This document shows positions 45,444-53,379 of a stretch of 64,000 nt of DNA, piece after piece. The stretch's first letter is position 1. The number at the start of each line of letters is the position of its first letter. The notes beneath the pieces are model-generated. The model did not search any database, was not told the origin of the DNA, and worked only from the letters and a program-made list of their open reading frames with translations. This stretch comes from Bacillus sp. UNC438CL73TsuS30 (GTDB lineage: Bacteria; Bacillota; Bacilli; Bacillales; Cytobacillaceae): NCBI RefSeq assembly GCF_000482325.1, contig NZ_KI535295.1:731060-795059 (forward strand), written 5' to 3'. Position numbers and translations under genes: made by a program.

Positions 45444-46742
45444 TTAGATTTTTACTTTAGCTTGTTTGCCTAATATTTTCTCTTCAGAAAGCGCAGGTAA
45501 AATCTTGCCGGAAACTTCACCAAAACCAATTCGATACCCATCTCCTTGGCACCAGCCGCTAATCGTCAATGTATCACCGTCTTCGATCCAGGTGCGTTCA
45601 CCACCGTCGTTAAGCTCTAGTGGTTGTTCACCCCGCCAGGTAAGTTCAATTAGGCTGCCCCGTTCTTCCCGATTTGGACCGCTAATTGTTCCGGATGCCT
45701 GCATGTCACCAGGGCGGATTTTACAACCTGTAATAGTATGATGGGCAACCTGTTGGGCAATGGACCAATACATATAGTTAAAGTTGGTTTTTGTAATTCT
45801 CGTTTCTTTTCCTGTATTTTCAGGTGTTAAATAAACTTCTAGATTAATATTAAATGATCTATTTTTTCCTTGCTGCAAGTAAGGAAGTGGTTCTGGATCT
45901 TGCTTGGGTCCAGTCGTGCGAAAGGGTTCGAGCGCTTCTAACGGTACAACCCAAGGTGAGATAGATGTGGCAAAATTTTTCGCAAGGAAGGGGCCAAGCG
46001 GCTGATACTCCCATGCTTGAATATCACGAGCACTCCAATCATTTACAAGAACGAGCCCAAAAACATGATCTTCAGCCTGGTCAACAGGTATGGGTTCACC
46101 AAGGGAATTGCCAGGGCCGATGAACCATCCTAATTCAAGTTCAAAATCAAGCTGTGTACACGGGCCAAATACGGGATAGGCTGAATCCTTTGTTTTTCTT
46201 TGGCCTAAAGGGCGCCGAACCGGGGTTCCGCTTGGAACAATCGAACTGGCTCGTCCATGATAGCCGATTGGCAAGTGGGTCCAATTTGGCGGTAATGCAT
46301 TATCCTTGCCTCTAAAAATAGTTCCTACATTGGTCGCATGTTCTTTTGAAGCATAGAAATCGGTGTAATCACCAATCTCTGCAGGAAGCAGCATGGTTAC
46401 ATTTTCCATTCGATGAAATGCTTGATCACAAAGATTTTTATCATCACGTAAAACAGGCGTGTTTTCATCTAAAAGATATTGAAGTTTAGACCGAACGGAA
46501 GGCCATACTAACCGTCCAAGTGCCATAAATGGATTTAGAGAAGGAGAGGAAAAAATATTTTTTCCTTCCACACCGGTCCCATCTAATAACCCGGCTTGTT
46601 CAATTAAGGATAAATCAAGTACATACTCCCCAATTGCTGTCCCTACACGAGGACGTTCCCCGGTTACTTGGAATACGCCATATGGTAAATTTTGAATCGG
46701 GAAATGTGAATCCGGTTTTGTTTCGATAAAAGAATGTTTCAT
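45444..46742 (-). CDS. fahA: Fumarylacetoacetase
   Basis: 432 residues, near the usual family length. It hydrolyses fumarylacetoacetate to fumarate and acetoacetate. Signatures are PYGVFQVTGERPRVGTAIGE at the N-terminus, DFYASKEHATNVGTIFRG, the metal motif QLDFELELGWFIG, and VLVNDWSARDIQAWEYQPLG. The start overlaps the stop of the upstream gene by ATGA, a sign of coupled translation. It acts after the isomerisation of maleylacetoacetate, a step with no recognised enzyme in this operon. Confidence 0.94.
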   Translation of the reverse strand: MKHSFIETKPDSHFPIQNLPYGVFQVTGERPRVGTAIGEYVLDLSLIEQAGLLDGTGVEGKNIFSSPSLNPFMALGRLVWPSVRSKLQYLLDENTPVLRDDKNLCDQAFHRMENVTMLLPAEIGDYTDFYASKEHATNVGTIFRGKDNALPPNWTHLPIGYHGRASSIVPSGTPVRRPLGQRKTKDSAYPVFGPCTQLDFELELGWFIGPGNSLGEPIPVDQAEDHVFGLVLVNDWSARDIQAWEYQPLGPFLAKNFATSISPWVVPLEALEPFRTTGPKQDPEPLPYLQQGKNRSFNINLEVYLTPENTGKETRITKTNFNYMYWSIAQQVAHHTITGCKIRPGDMQASGTISGPNREERGSLIELTWRGEQPLELNDGGERTWIEDGDTLTISGWCQGDGYRIGFGEVSGKILPALSEEKILGKQAKVKI

Positions 46743-47680
46743 CTAACTGCCTCCTCATGAAATAATAAAAGTTCTCCTAGTTCTTCTCGTGGTTCAACGA
46801 AACTGCAGCTTCCGTAAGAAAGAGAAAAAACATTACGTGCTGTATTAATCTCTTTGGAACTAACGGCTAAATTCCGCCAGCTGAGTTCGTTTGATGTAAA
46901 GGTAAAATGATCTGGGTTATCATCAAGTAATATCTCTTCAATCGTTTCTTCTGAAATGGAGAGGCAATAGGCCATAATCGATGCAGTAAAAACATTAACG
47001 AATCCATGCATGAAGGTCGTTACTTCTTTACGGTATTGGCGAACCGGGTGGTGGAGACCAGCTGTAAATTTAAGTGAAAGTCCTAGCTTTTTACATTCAT
47101 GGATGACGTACGCTGCCCTGTCCGCAGATGGAAACAAATTTGCCGTAATTCCTCCCATACGAAATTTAACCCCAATAGGTCGTGAAAAGTCTTGATTTAG
47201 CTTCATGATTTTTTCTAATGAGGATTGCAATTGTTCACTAGTTCCTGCTATTTCACCATAAATTCGATATCCCGATATTAATTTATCAAGCTTTTCGAAG
47301 ATATCAGAATTCATTTGAAAGGATGGTGGGAATTCAATCGCCTCGATTATTCCTGCCGTTTGGTAGGTTTCCGAAAAAAGCTGGATAGCATCCAAATCTG
47401 TTCCTAGCGCATCAGATTTTGAAAGAATAATGGATAGTCGAAGGGGCGTCTGTTCATTAAATAAATCTCTAAAAGGTTCTAGTTCCACCAATCGTGAAGC
47501 CGGAATCACAAACGGCCCAAGCATCCAGCTATCCTCTTCTTGAAAATAAGAATGATAGTTTAAAATCGCTTCTCTAAGCGGAAGTGCGGCAGGTGGGAAC
47601 AAACCTGCATAATCAATCAGTTCTGTCATGAAATGACTGACCGCATCCTCTTTCCAATTTACCTTTATCTTTGTTAACAA
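46739..47680 (-). CDS. Uncharacterised protein of the homogentisate operon
   Basis: 313 residues, conserved-looking but not a family I can name. Distinct blocks are ELIDYAGLFPPAALPLREAI near the N-terminus, SWMLGPFVIPASRL, PIGVKFRMGGITANLFPSAD, LKFTAGLHHPVRQY and MHGFVNVFTA. The alternation of strands and helices suggests an alpha/beta barrel, with His of GLHHP and Lys of GVKFR as candidate active-site residues; this is inference. The start is uncertain: the TTG at 47680 lies 11 bp from AGGAGG, whereas the GTG at 47692 overlaps it. It sits between hppD and fahA and its stop overlaps the fahA start. Confidence 0.75.
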   Translation of the reverse strand: MLTKIKVNWKEDAVSHFMTELIDYAGLFPPAALPLREAILNYHSYFQEEDSWMLGPFVIPASRLVELEPFRDLFNEQTPLRLSIILSKSDALGTDLDAIQLFSETYQTAGIIEAIEFPPSFQMNSDIFEKLDKLISGYRIYGEIAGTSEQLQSSLEKIMKLNQDFSRPIGVKFRMGGITANLFPSADRAAYVIHECKKLGLSLKFTAGLHHPVRQYRKEVTTFMHGFVNVFTASIMAYCLSISEETIEEILLDDNPDHFTFTSNELSWRNLAVSSKEINTARNVFSLSYGSCSFVEPREELGELLLFHEEAVR

Positions 47681-47745
47681 TCCGCCATGCACCTCCTATG
47701 TAAGGAGGTCATGCCAGATATGAGACTGGCATGACCCGATTCCAT

Positions 47746-48867
47746 TTAAATATTTCCTCGAAGTTCCTGCTCTCGTTCAATTGACTCAAATAGGGCTTTA
47801 AAGTTTCCATCACCGAAACCAAGTGCACCTTTTCGCTGAATAATTTCGATGAACATTGTTGGTCGGTCAACAAGTGGTTTTGTAAAGATTTGGAGCAAAT
47901 AACCTTCATCATCACGATCCACGAGAATATTTAGTTCCTGAAGCCGTTTTACATCCTCATCAATTTCCCCAACACGGTTGGCTAGGTCTTGATAATAGGT
48001 GTCTGGAGTAAACAGTAATTCAACTCCGTTTGCTCGCAGCGCTGCAACAGTGCCAATGATATCATTGGTTAATAGAGCAAGATGCTGGACGCCTGGTCCA
48101 TTATAGTAATCTAGGTATTCTTGAATCTGGGATTTCCGCTTTCCTTCCGCAGGCTCATTAATTGGGAATTTAATTCGTCCCGTTCCATTCATCATTACTT
48201 TTGACATAAGCGCTGAATATTCAGTGGAAATGTCTTCATCATCAAAATGCTTAAGAACGGAAAAACCGAATACTTTTTCATAATAATTTACCCATTCTTC
48301 CATTACCTCTACGTTCCCAACAAGGTGGTCAACACCAATTAAACCGGTAGGCTTCGCACCATAAACGTCTGCGCGGGCTTCAAAACCTGGCATAAACACA
48401 CCCTTATAATCGATAGGTTCAATAAGTGTATGAATCGTATCGCCATATGTACCAAGGATTGCCTTTTTCACTTTGCCATTTTCATCTTCTTCTACCCAAG
48501 GTTCCCGTATTGCAATACCACCGCGTTCAATGGCACCTTCATAGGTTTTTTCTAAGTCTTTTACAAGGAGGGCGATATCTTTCACACCTTCTCCGTGTTT
48601 TTTAATGAACGCGGCAATGTCAGTTTGATCCGATAATGTACCTGTTAGGATTAACCGAATTGTCCCTTGCTCCAAAACATAGGAAACACGATCACGGCAG
48701 CCTGTTTCCAATCCTCGAAATGCTACAAGCTTGAAACCGAAAGCTTTTGCGTAATAATATGCAGCTTGTTTTGCATTTCCTGTATAAATTTCTACGTAAT
48801 GAACATTTTTGACCGGAAAGACTTCTTCATTTTTTGTTTTAGGTTTTGCCATCATTTTTTCGACCAT
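47746..48867 (-). CDS. hppD: 4-hydroxyphenylpyruvate dioxygenase
   Basis: 373 residues, normal for the family. The enzyme turns 4-hydroxyphenylpyruvate into homogentisate. The N-terminal vicinal-oxygen-chelate domain starts FPVKNVHYVEIYTGNAKQAA; in the catalytic domain the iron ligands lie in GVDHLVGNV (His), GVQHLALLT (His) and MFIEIIQRKG (Glu). The ATG at 48867 is preceded by AAAGGAGCGATACAA; the longer frame to 48969 lacks a ribosome site. It is first in the operon. Confidence 0.95.
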   Translation of the reverse strand: MVEKMMAKPKTKNEEVFPVKNVHYVEIYTGNAKQAAYYYAKAFGFKLVAFRGLETGCRDRVSYVLEQGTIRLILTGTLSDQTDIAAFIKKHGEGVKDIALLVKDLEKTYEGAIERGGIAIREPWVEEDENGKVKKAILGTYGDTIHTLIEPIDYKGVFMPGFEARADVYGAKPTGLIGVDHLVGNVEVMEEWVNYYEKVFGFSVLKHFDDEDISTEYSALMSKVMMNGTGRIKFPINEPAEGKRKSQIQEYLDYYNGPGVQHLALLTNDIIGTVAALRANGVELLFTPDTYYQDLANRVGEIDEDVKRLQELNILVDRDDEGYLLQIFTKPLVDRPTMFIEIIQRKGALGFGDGNFKALFESIEREQELRGNI

Positions 48868-49107
48868 TTGTATCGCTCCTTTAAGTGTTTTATTAACTAG
48901 CAAACAGAATATTCTAAAATTACTGCTTGTAATGTCAAACATCATAATACATAAAAAAAACGTGAGCAAACCTAGGATTTAACGCGGTTTTTCTTTTTAG
49001 TATTAATATTTTAATGCGGTAAAGCCAACTTGCGTTGAGGCACGTTCTTGCAAGCTTTTTTAATATTCTCATAAAATATGGGCAACAAAATAAAGGGAGT
49101 GTTGTCG

Positions 49108-49356
49108 GTGACCATTAAAGTAAAATTTTGTCCTTGTAATTTTGAAGGTGAATTGGATGCAACAAAAGAAAGATTAAGAGAGCGTGAGGATTTAGAGGTC
49201 ATTGAGGAAAGATGCCTATTGTATTGCGGACAGTGCTTAATGGAACCATTCGCGCTTGTAGATGGAAAAAGTATTGGCACAGACGAACCTGAAAAACTTT
49301 ATGAAAAAATTGATCAATACATTACTGAATTGAAGCAAAAAGGGGTATTACAATAA
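49108..49356 (+). CDS. YuzB-like DUF1450 family protein
   Basis: 82 residues. The pattern VKFCPCNFEGELDAT then LEVIEERCLLYCGQCLMEPF and ALVDGKSIG is that of the DUF1450/YuzB family, in which the paired cysteines C-x2-C are conserved and may bind metal or form disulfides. The GTG at 49108 has AAAGGGAGTGTTGTCG before it. Function unknown. It stands alone between the homogentisate operon and the Ntn hydrolase gene. Confidence 0.75.
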   Translation: MTIKVKFCPCNFEGELDATKERLREREDLEVIEERCLLYCGQCLMEPFALVDGKSIGTDEPEKLYEKIDQYITELKQKGVLQ

Positions 49357-49417
49357 AAAACTCTGGAATCATATTATCCCTTCAGTACGAGTAAATTTAT
49401 GGTAAAATAAAAGTAAA

Positions 49418-49442
49418 GCCCTACGAAAATAGATTGTAGGGC
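49418..49442. terminator. Hairpin between the DUF1450 gene and the Ntn hydrolase gene
   Basis: GCCCTAC pairs with GTAGGGC around an 11-nt loop, followed by ATTCTTTATTTT. A weak terminator, or a leader hairpin of the next gene, whose ribosome site lies about 13 bp further on. Confidence 0.5.
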
Positions 49443-49468
49443 ATTCTTTATTTTGAAGGAGTATCCTA

Positions 49469-50119
49469 ATGACTGCATTGATTGGGAAAAAGTTTGAAGA
49501 TAGTGTGTTAATCATGGCTGATAAAAGAATTACCTTTAGAGGAACTGACAAATTTAGTGATGACGAAAAAAAAATCATTGTGTTAAATCATAATGTAATC
49601 TTTGCTTTTGCTGGTGTCAAAAATGTCATTGATTGGCCCCTGGAGGAACTTAAAACATTCGCTAGTAAAACAAATTCCCTCGAAGAAATTGAGGCCCAAG
49701 CGCAAAAATTATTTTGTGCTTCTTTGGATTTATTCAAAAAATTGAATCCAGAACAAGATTATGCAACGGTATATATATTGGCTGGTTTTATAGCAGATGA
49801 TTTACCTCGTGTTACCTATTTTTCTTCTGATGATGACTTCCAAAAAGGTAATTTGCTTGATTTTTTTTATAAAGCATTCCCGAATACCGAAATGACGTTT
49901 TTACGAGAGTTTTTGATCAATGAAGTGGAAGTAAGCAAGAAAAATATAAAATACTACATTCGAAAATTTTCCTCAGCCATCCGCCAGATTAACAACTCAA
50001 AAGTAAGTAAGAATACCTATTCAATCTTCTTATCCAAGAAAGGTTTGCTTGAAATTGAAATAAATGAGCAAGGGAAATATACGATTGTTCCAATCAATCT
50101 AAGTATTAAACACCTCTGA
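49469..50119 (+). CDS. Free-standing proteasome-like Ntn hydrolase
   Basis: 216 residues. After removal of Met1 the protein starts TALIGKKFEDSVLIMADKRI. Counting from that Thr, the proteasome catalytic set is in place: Thr1, Asp17 and Arg19 in MADKRI, and Lys33 in DDEKKI; FAFAGV near 44-49 matches the conserved glycine region. At the position of proteasome Asp166/Ser169 the sequence reads RQINNSKVS, so Asp is replaced by Asn. The length fits a mature beta subunit without propeptide. There is no hslU, mpa or pup gene nearby. The ATG has GAAGGAGTATCCTA upstream. Whether it cleaves peptides is unknown. Confidence 0.75.
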   Translation: MTALIGKKFEDSVLIMADKRITFRGTDKFSDDEKKIIVLNHNVIFAFAGVKNVIDWPLEELKTFASKTNSLEEIEAQAQKLFCASLDLFKKLNPEQDYATVYILAGFIADDLPRVTYFSSDDDFQKGNLLDFFYKAFPNTEMTFLREFLINEVEVSKKNIKYYIRKFSSAIRQINNSKVSKNTYSIFLSKKGLLEIEINEQGKYTIVPINLSIKHL

Positions 50120-50354
50120 AATACTTACTAGTTTTTTGCTTTATCACAGTAGTGAGAAACCGCATTAAAGTAACAATGCTTTGAAGTGTACGTTTGCCGT
50201 ATGAAAAAAATGATTATAAGATTTAGAAGAGTCAGACATGACTTTATTTTTTTCTTGCATTAGCACTATAGCCACAGTAGAATTAGGAGGAATGATAAGT
50301 TAAAAATAACCAAACAAATATCAGTAATGTGCGCACTGTTTAGGAATATTTTTT

Positions 50355-50372
50355 TTTGCATACATTATCTGA
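50355..50372. promoter_or_regulatory. Probable GntR operator, copy 1
   Basis: TTTGCATACATTATCTGA, identical over 18 bp to 52016-52033. It lies just upstream of the GntR gene. Two exact copies in the same gene cluster point to binding by the encoded GntR regulator. Confidence 0.7.
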
Positions 50373-50383
50373 AAATTGTGATT

Positions 50384-51103
50384 ATGGGCGGGATAAAGTT
50401 GAAATCAAAAGTCAATCAGTCTCAAACTCTTCAACATCAAGTTTATGAATATTTACATGAAAAGATTGTAAACGGAATCATACCTCCAGGCCAACGAATT
50501 GTTGAAGAAAAAGTTTCTCAGGAAACCGGGGTCAGCAGAAGCCCAATTCGCGAGGCGATTCGCAGGTTAAATAGTGATGGATTAGTATCGGTGAGTCCTA
50601 GAGGCGGAGTAAGAGTGTATCGGCCAACGTTTTCAGATTTCAAATATCTATATGAATGCCGGTTAAGCCTAGAACCAACAGCTGCTTATTATGCAGCTAT
50701 ACGTATGAATGAGAAGAAGCGCAATCATTTGAAAAATGTCCTGGAAGAAATGAACTTGGTAGTCGAAAAAAGAGATCTTGAAAAATTAAAGAATCTAAGC
50801 ACACAATTTCACTTCTTTATTGTTGAGGCAAGTGAAAACCCTTACTTAATGAAAATGATGAATCAACTCAATTCGTTAATGTCTTTCTACCGAAATGAGG
50901 TTTTGAATATTCCAATGAGGGTAGAGGATGGTGCTAAGGAACATCAGGCAGTATGGAAGGCGATTCAAATAAAAGATGGAAAAGCAGCTGAGGAGTTAAT
51001 GAGGGAACATATTCAACGAGACTATCAATTTTATAGTGATATGTATTCGGAAGCCCAAAGTAAAAATATCAGCAGCTTCAGTAAATCAGTTAATAATTTT
51101 TGA
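50384..51103 (+). CDS. GntR-family regulator (FadR/FCD subgroup)
   Basis: 239 residues from the ATG at 50384. The winged HTH is LQHQVYEYLHEKIVNGIIPP then VEEKVSQETGVSRSPIREAI and LVSVSPRGGVRVY. The FCD ligand domain (about residues 100-225) includes the metal-type residues in HFFIVEASENPYL and GAKEHQAVWKAI. The start is unsure: the ATG at 50384 has no clear ribosome site, and a TTG at 50399 is an alternative. It precedes a lyase, CoA-transferase and transporter that it probably controls. Confidence 0.87.
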   Translation: MGGIKLKSKVNQSQTLQHQVYEYLHEKIVNGIIPPGQRIVEEKVSQETGVSRSPIREAIRRLNSDGLVSVSPRGGVRVYRPTFSDFKYLYECRLSLEPTAAYYAAIRMNEKKRNHLKNVLEEMNLVVEKRDLEKLKNLSTQFHFFIVEASENPYLMKMMNQLNSLMSFYRNEVLNIPMRVEDGAKEHQAVWKAIQIKDGKAAEELMREHIQRDYQFYSDMYSEAQSKNISSFSKSVNNF

Positions 51104-51119
51104 TTGGAGTGGTTTTACT

Positions 51120-52004
51120 GTGATTTTTCCTGAAAAAATTAAAATTCGTGATGTTACTTTAAGAGATGGTTTGCAAAATGAACCAGTGTTTGTTGAAACC
51201 GAACAAAAGATTCATAAAGTTAAAGATTTAATTGATGCAGGATTTGATCGGATTGAGGTGACATCCTTTGTCCATCCAAAATGGGTTCCCGCCATGCAAG
51301 ATGCGGATCTATTAGGACAAAACCTGCCCGTGGTTCCCGGAGTTGAATATGAAGCGCTTGTTCCTAATCAACGCGGGTTGGACAGATTTTTAAAATCCAA
51401 GATTGATAATGCTGTTTTTTTTCTTTCTGCCAGCAATGACCATAATCAGGCGAATCTCAACAAAATTGCGAATGAATCTTTGGCTGAAATAAAAGGTTTA
51501 GTTGAACAAACCAAAGTGGAAGGAAGAAGGGTTATTGGCGCGATTTCAACCGCCTTTGTTTGTCCGTTTGCCGGGATTGTTCCATATGCGGAGGTGGAAA
51601 GAATCGCAGATGAACTTGTCCGCTTTGGAGTAGATGAATTAGGCCTAGGAGATACAATCGGTAAAGCAACACCGAGACAGGTATATGAGTACTGCAGCCG
51701 TTTAGCTGAGAAATATCCCGATATCCCAATTGGACTTCACTTGCATGATACATATGGATTCGGCTTAGCGAATGTAATGGCTGGAATACAGGCGGGTGTT
51801 CATTTAGTGGATGTGGCCCAGGCGGGACTTGGAGGATGTCCGTATGCTCCAGGGGCACCAGGGAATGTTCAGGCAAGCCGAGTCGTAGAATTTTTAGAAA
51901 TGCAGAATATTAAGACGGGATTGAATCTAGACTCTTTAAAGCAATTAGATTATTCATTTTCCCAATTATTAAGAGATGCCAAGGCTTTAACAAAGACTTT
52001 CTAA
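51120..52004 (+). CDS. HMG-CoA lyase-like aldol-type lyase
   Basis: 294 residues of the DRE-TIM metallolyase group. It starts IKIRDVTLRDGLQNEP, has IEVTSFVHPKWVPAMQDAD, GLGDTIGKATP, LHLHDTYGFGLAN with the metal-binding His pair, and GLGGCPYAPGAPGN carrying the catalytic Cys of the HMG-CoA lyase signature. Such enzymes cleave 3-hydroxy-3-methylglutaryl-CoA or related hydroxyacyl-CoA thioesters to acetyl-CoA and a keto acid. The GTG at 51120 follows TTGGAGTGGTTTTACT. The adjacent CoA-transferase could supply its substrate. Confidence 0.88.
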   Translation: MIFPEKIKIRDVTLRDGLQNEPVFVETEQKIHKVKDLIDAGFDRIEVTSFVHPKWVPAMQDADLLGQNLPVVPGVEYEALVPNQRGLDRFLKSKIDNAVFFLSASNDHNQANLNKIANESLAEIKGLVEQTKVEGRRVIGAISTAFVCPFAGIVPYAEVERIADELVRFGVDELGLGDTIGKATPRQVYEYCSRLAEKYPDIPIGLHLHDTYGFGLANVMAGIQAGVHLVDVAQAGLGGCPYAPGAPGNVQASRVVEFLEMQNIKTGLNLDSLKQLDYSFSQLLRDAKALTKTF

Positions 52005-52015
52005 GAATGGTAAAA

Positions 52016-52033
52016 TTTGCATACATTATCTGA
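52016..52033. promoter_or_regulatory. Probable GntR operator, copy 2
   Basis: TTTGCATACATTATCTGA, the same 18 bp as at 50355-50372, placed between the lyase gene and the CoA-transferase gene 52 bp before the latter. This implies a second regulated promoter inside the cluster. Confidence 0.7.
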
Positions 52034-52084
52034 TTATTCAGTTTATATATTGGGCAATGAAATATTAGTAAAGGTGTGGATCTC

Positions 52085-53245
52085 ATGAGAAAACCGTTAG
52101 ATGGCATTAAAGTTTTAGAGTTAGGAAATTTTGTGGCCGCTCCATTTGCTGGGAAGATTTTTGGCGAATTTGGTGCGGAAGTGATAAAAGTAGAAGATCC
52201 GAGAAGTGGGGATTCCATCAGGAATTGGCGTGTGATGCATAAAGGAACCTCATTATGGTGGTATGTGCACGCAAGAAATAAAAAATCCATTACCCTTAAT
52301 CTTCGTGAAGCAGAAGGGCAGGAAATGGTCCGGGAATTAGTAAAAGATGCCGATGTGGTCATTGAGAATTTCCGTCCTGGAACCTTGGAAAAATGGGGAA
52401 TTGGGTATGAAGATTTAAAGAAAATAAATCCAAGCATCATTATGACCCGGATCTCTGGTTATGGCCAAACCGGTCCTTATCGTGACAAAGTAGGTTTTGG
52501 CAGTGTAGCTGAATCAATGGGAGGGCTTAGATATTTAACCGGTTTTCCTGATCGACCGCCAGTTCGTGTCGGGTTAGCTATCGGGGATTCGATTGCGGGC
52601 CTGTATGCTGTAAATGGAACGTTATTGGCACTGAGAGCAAGAGATTTGGATCCAATGAGAAGGGGCCAATATGTTGATGTCGCTCTTACAGAGTCCGTCT
52701 TCTCTTTGCTTGAAGGGGTTCTGCCGGAATATGATTTGAAAGGGATTGTCAGAGAGAGAACTGGGGCTACTTTGGAAGGGATTGCTCCATCTAATACCTA
52801 CATTTGTGCAGATGGAAAGTATATTGTGATTGCCGCGAATAGTGATGGCATTTTCAAACGATTTATGTATGCCATCGGCCGGGAGGACTTGGCTGAGGAT
52901 CCGACTCTCTCCAATAATCAGGGTAGAGCGAAACAAGCGGAACAATTGGATCAGATGATTGAGGATTGGACCAAACTTTATCTACAAAAAGAAGTACAAA
53001 GAATCCTGGATGATGCGGGTGTTCCAGTAGGACCTATTTATAGTATTGAAGATATTGTAAAGGATGAACAGTTTCAGGCGCGGGATATGCTTCAAACGGT
53101 TACCCTGCCAAGCGGTGAAGAGGTTCTGGTTCCTGGTATTGTTCCAAAATTATCGGAAACGCCTGGAAGCATTGAATGGATTGGTCCTGAACTCGGACAA
53201 CATAACGAAGAAATCATTGGTAATAAACTTTGTAAGCAAAAATAG
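52085..53245 (+). CDS. Family III CoA-transferase (CaiB/BaiF)
   Basis: 386 residues. The N-terminal Rossmann part reads GIKVLELGNFVAAPFAGKIF then EVIKVEDPRSGDSIRNW, with NKKSITLNLREAEGQ and DVVIENFRPGTLEKWGIGY. The catalytic Asp of the family lies in QYVDVALTESVFSLLEG. It would move CoA between a carboxylic acid and a donor thioester. The ATG at 52085 has AAAGGTGTGGATCTC upstream. With the lyase before it and a CitMHS transporter after it, it fits activation of an imported hydroxy acid. Confidence 0.9.
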   Translation: MRKPLDGIKVLELGNFVAAPFAGKIFGEFGAEVIKVEDPRSGDSIRNWRVMHKGTSLWWYVHARNKKSITLNLREAEGQEMVRELVKDADVVIENFRPGTLEKWGIGYEDLKKINPSIIMTRISGYGQTGPYRDKVGFGSVAESMGGLRYLTGFPDRPPVRVGLAIGDSIAGLYAVNGTLLALRARDLDPMRRGQYVDVALTESVFSLLEGVLPEYDLKGIVRERTGATLEGIAPSNTYICADGKYIVIAANSDGIFKRFMYAIGREDLAEDPTLSNNQGRAKQAEQLDQMIEDWTKLYLQKEVQRILDDAGVPVGPIYSIEDIVKDEQFQARDMLQTVTLPSGEEVLVPGIVPKLSETPGSIEWIGPELGQHNEEIIGNKLCKQK

Positions 53246-53379
53246 TCTGGTTTTTTAAGGATTGCCGTTAGATCCTTGAATGAAAAAGGGGAAAAATGTA
53301 TTTGTTTTAAACGATCAGTAATCATTCCAGACACCAATGATACCGCATACGATAACGAACATTGGGGAGGAAGAAGTAT

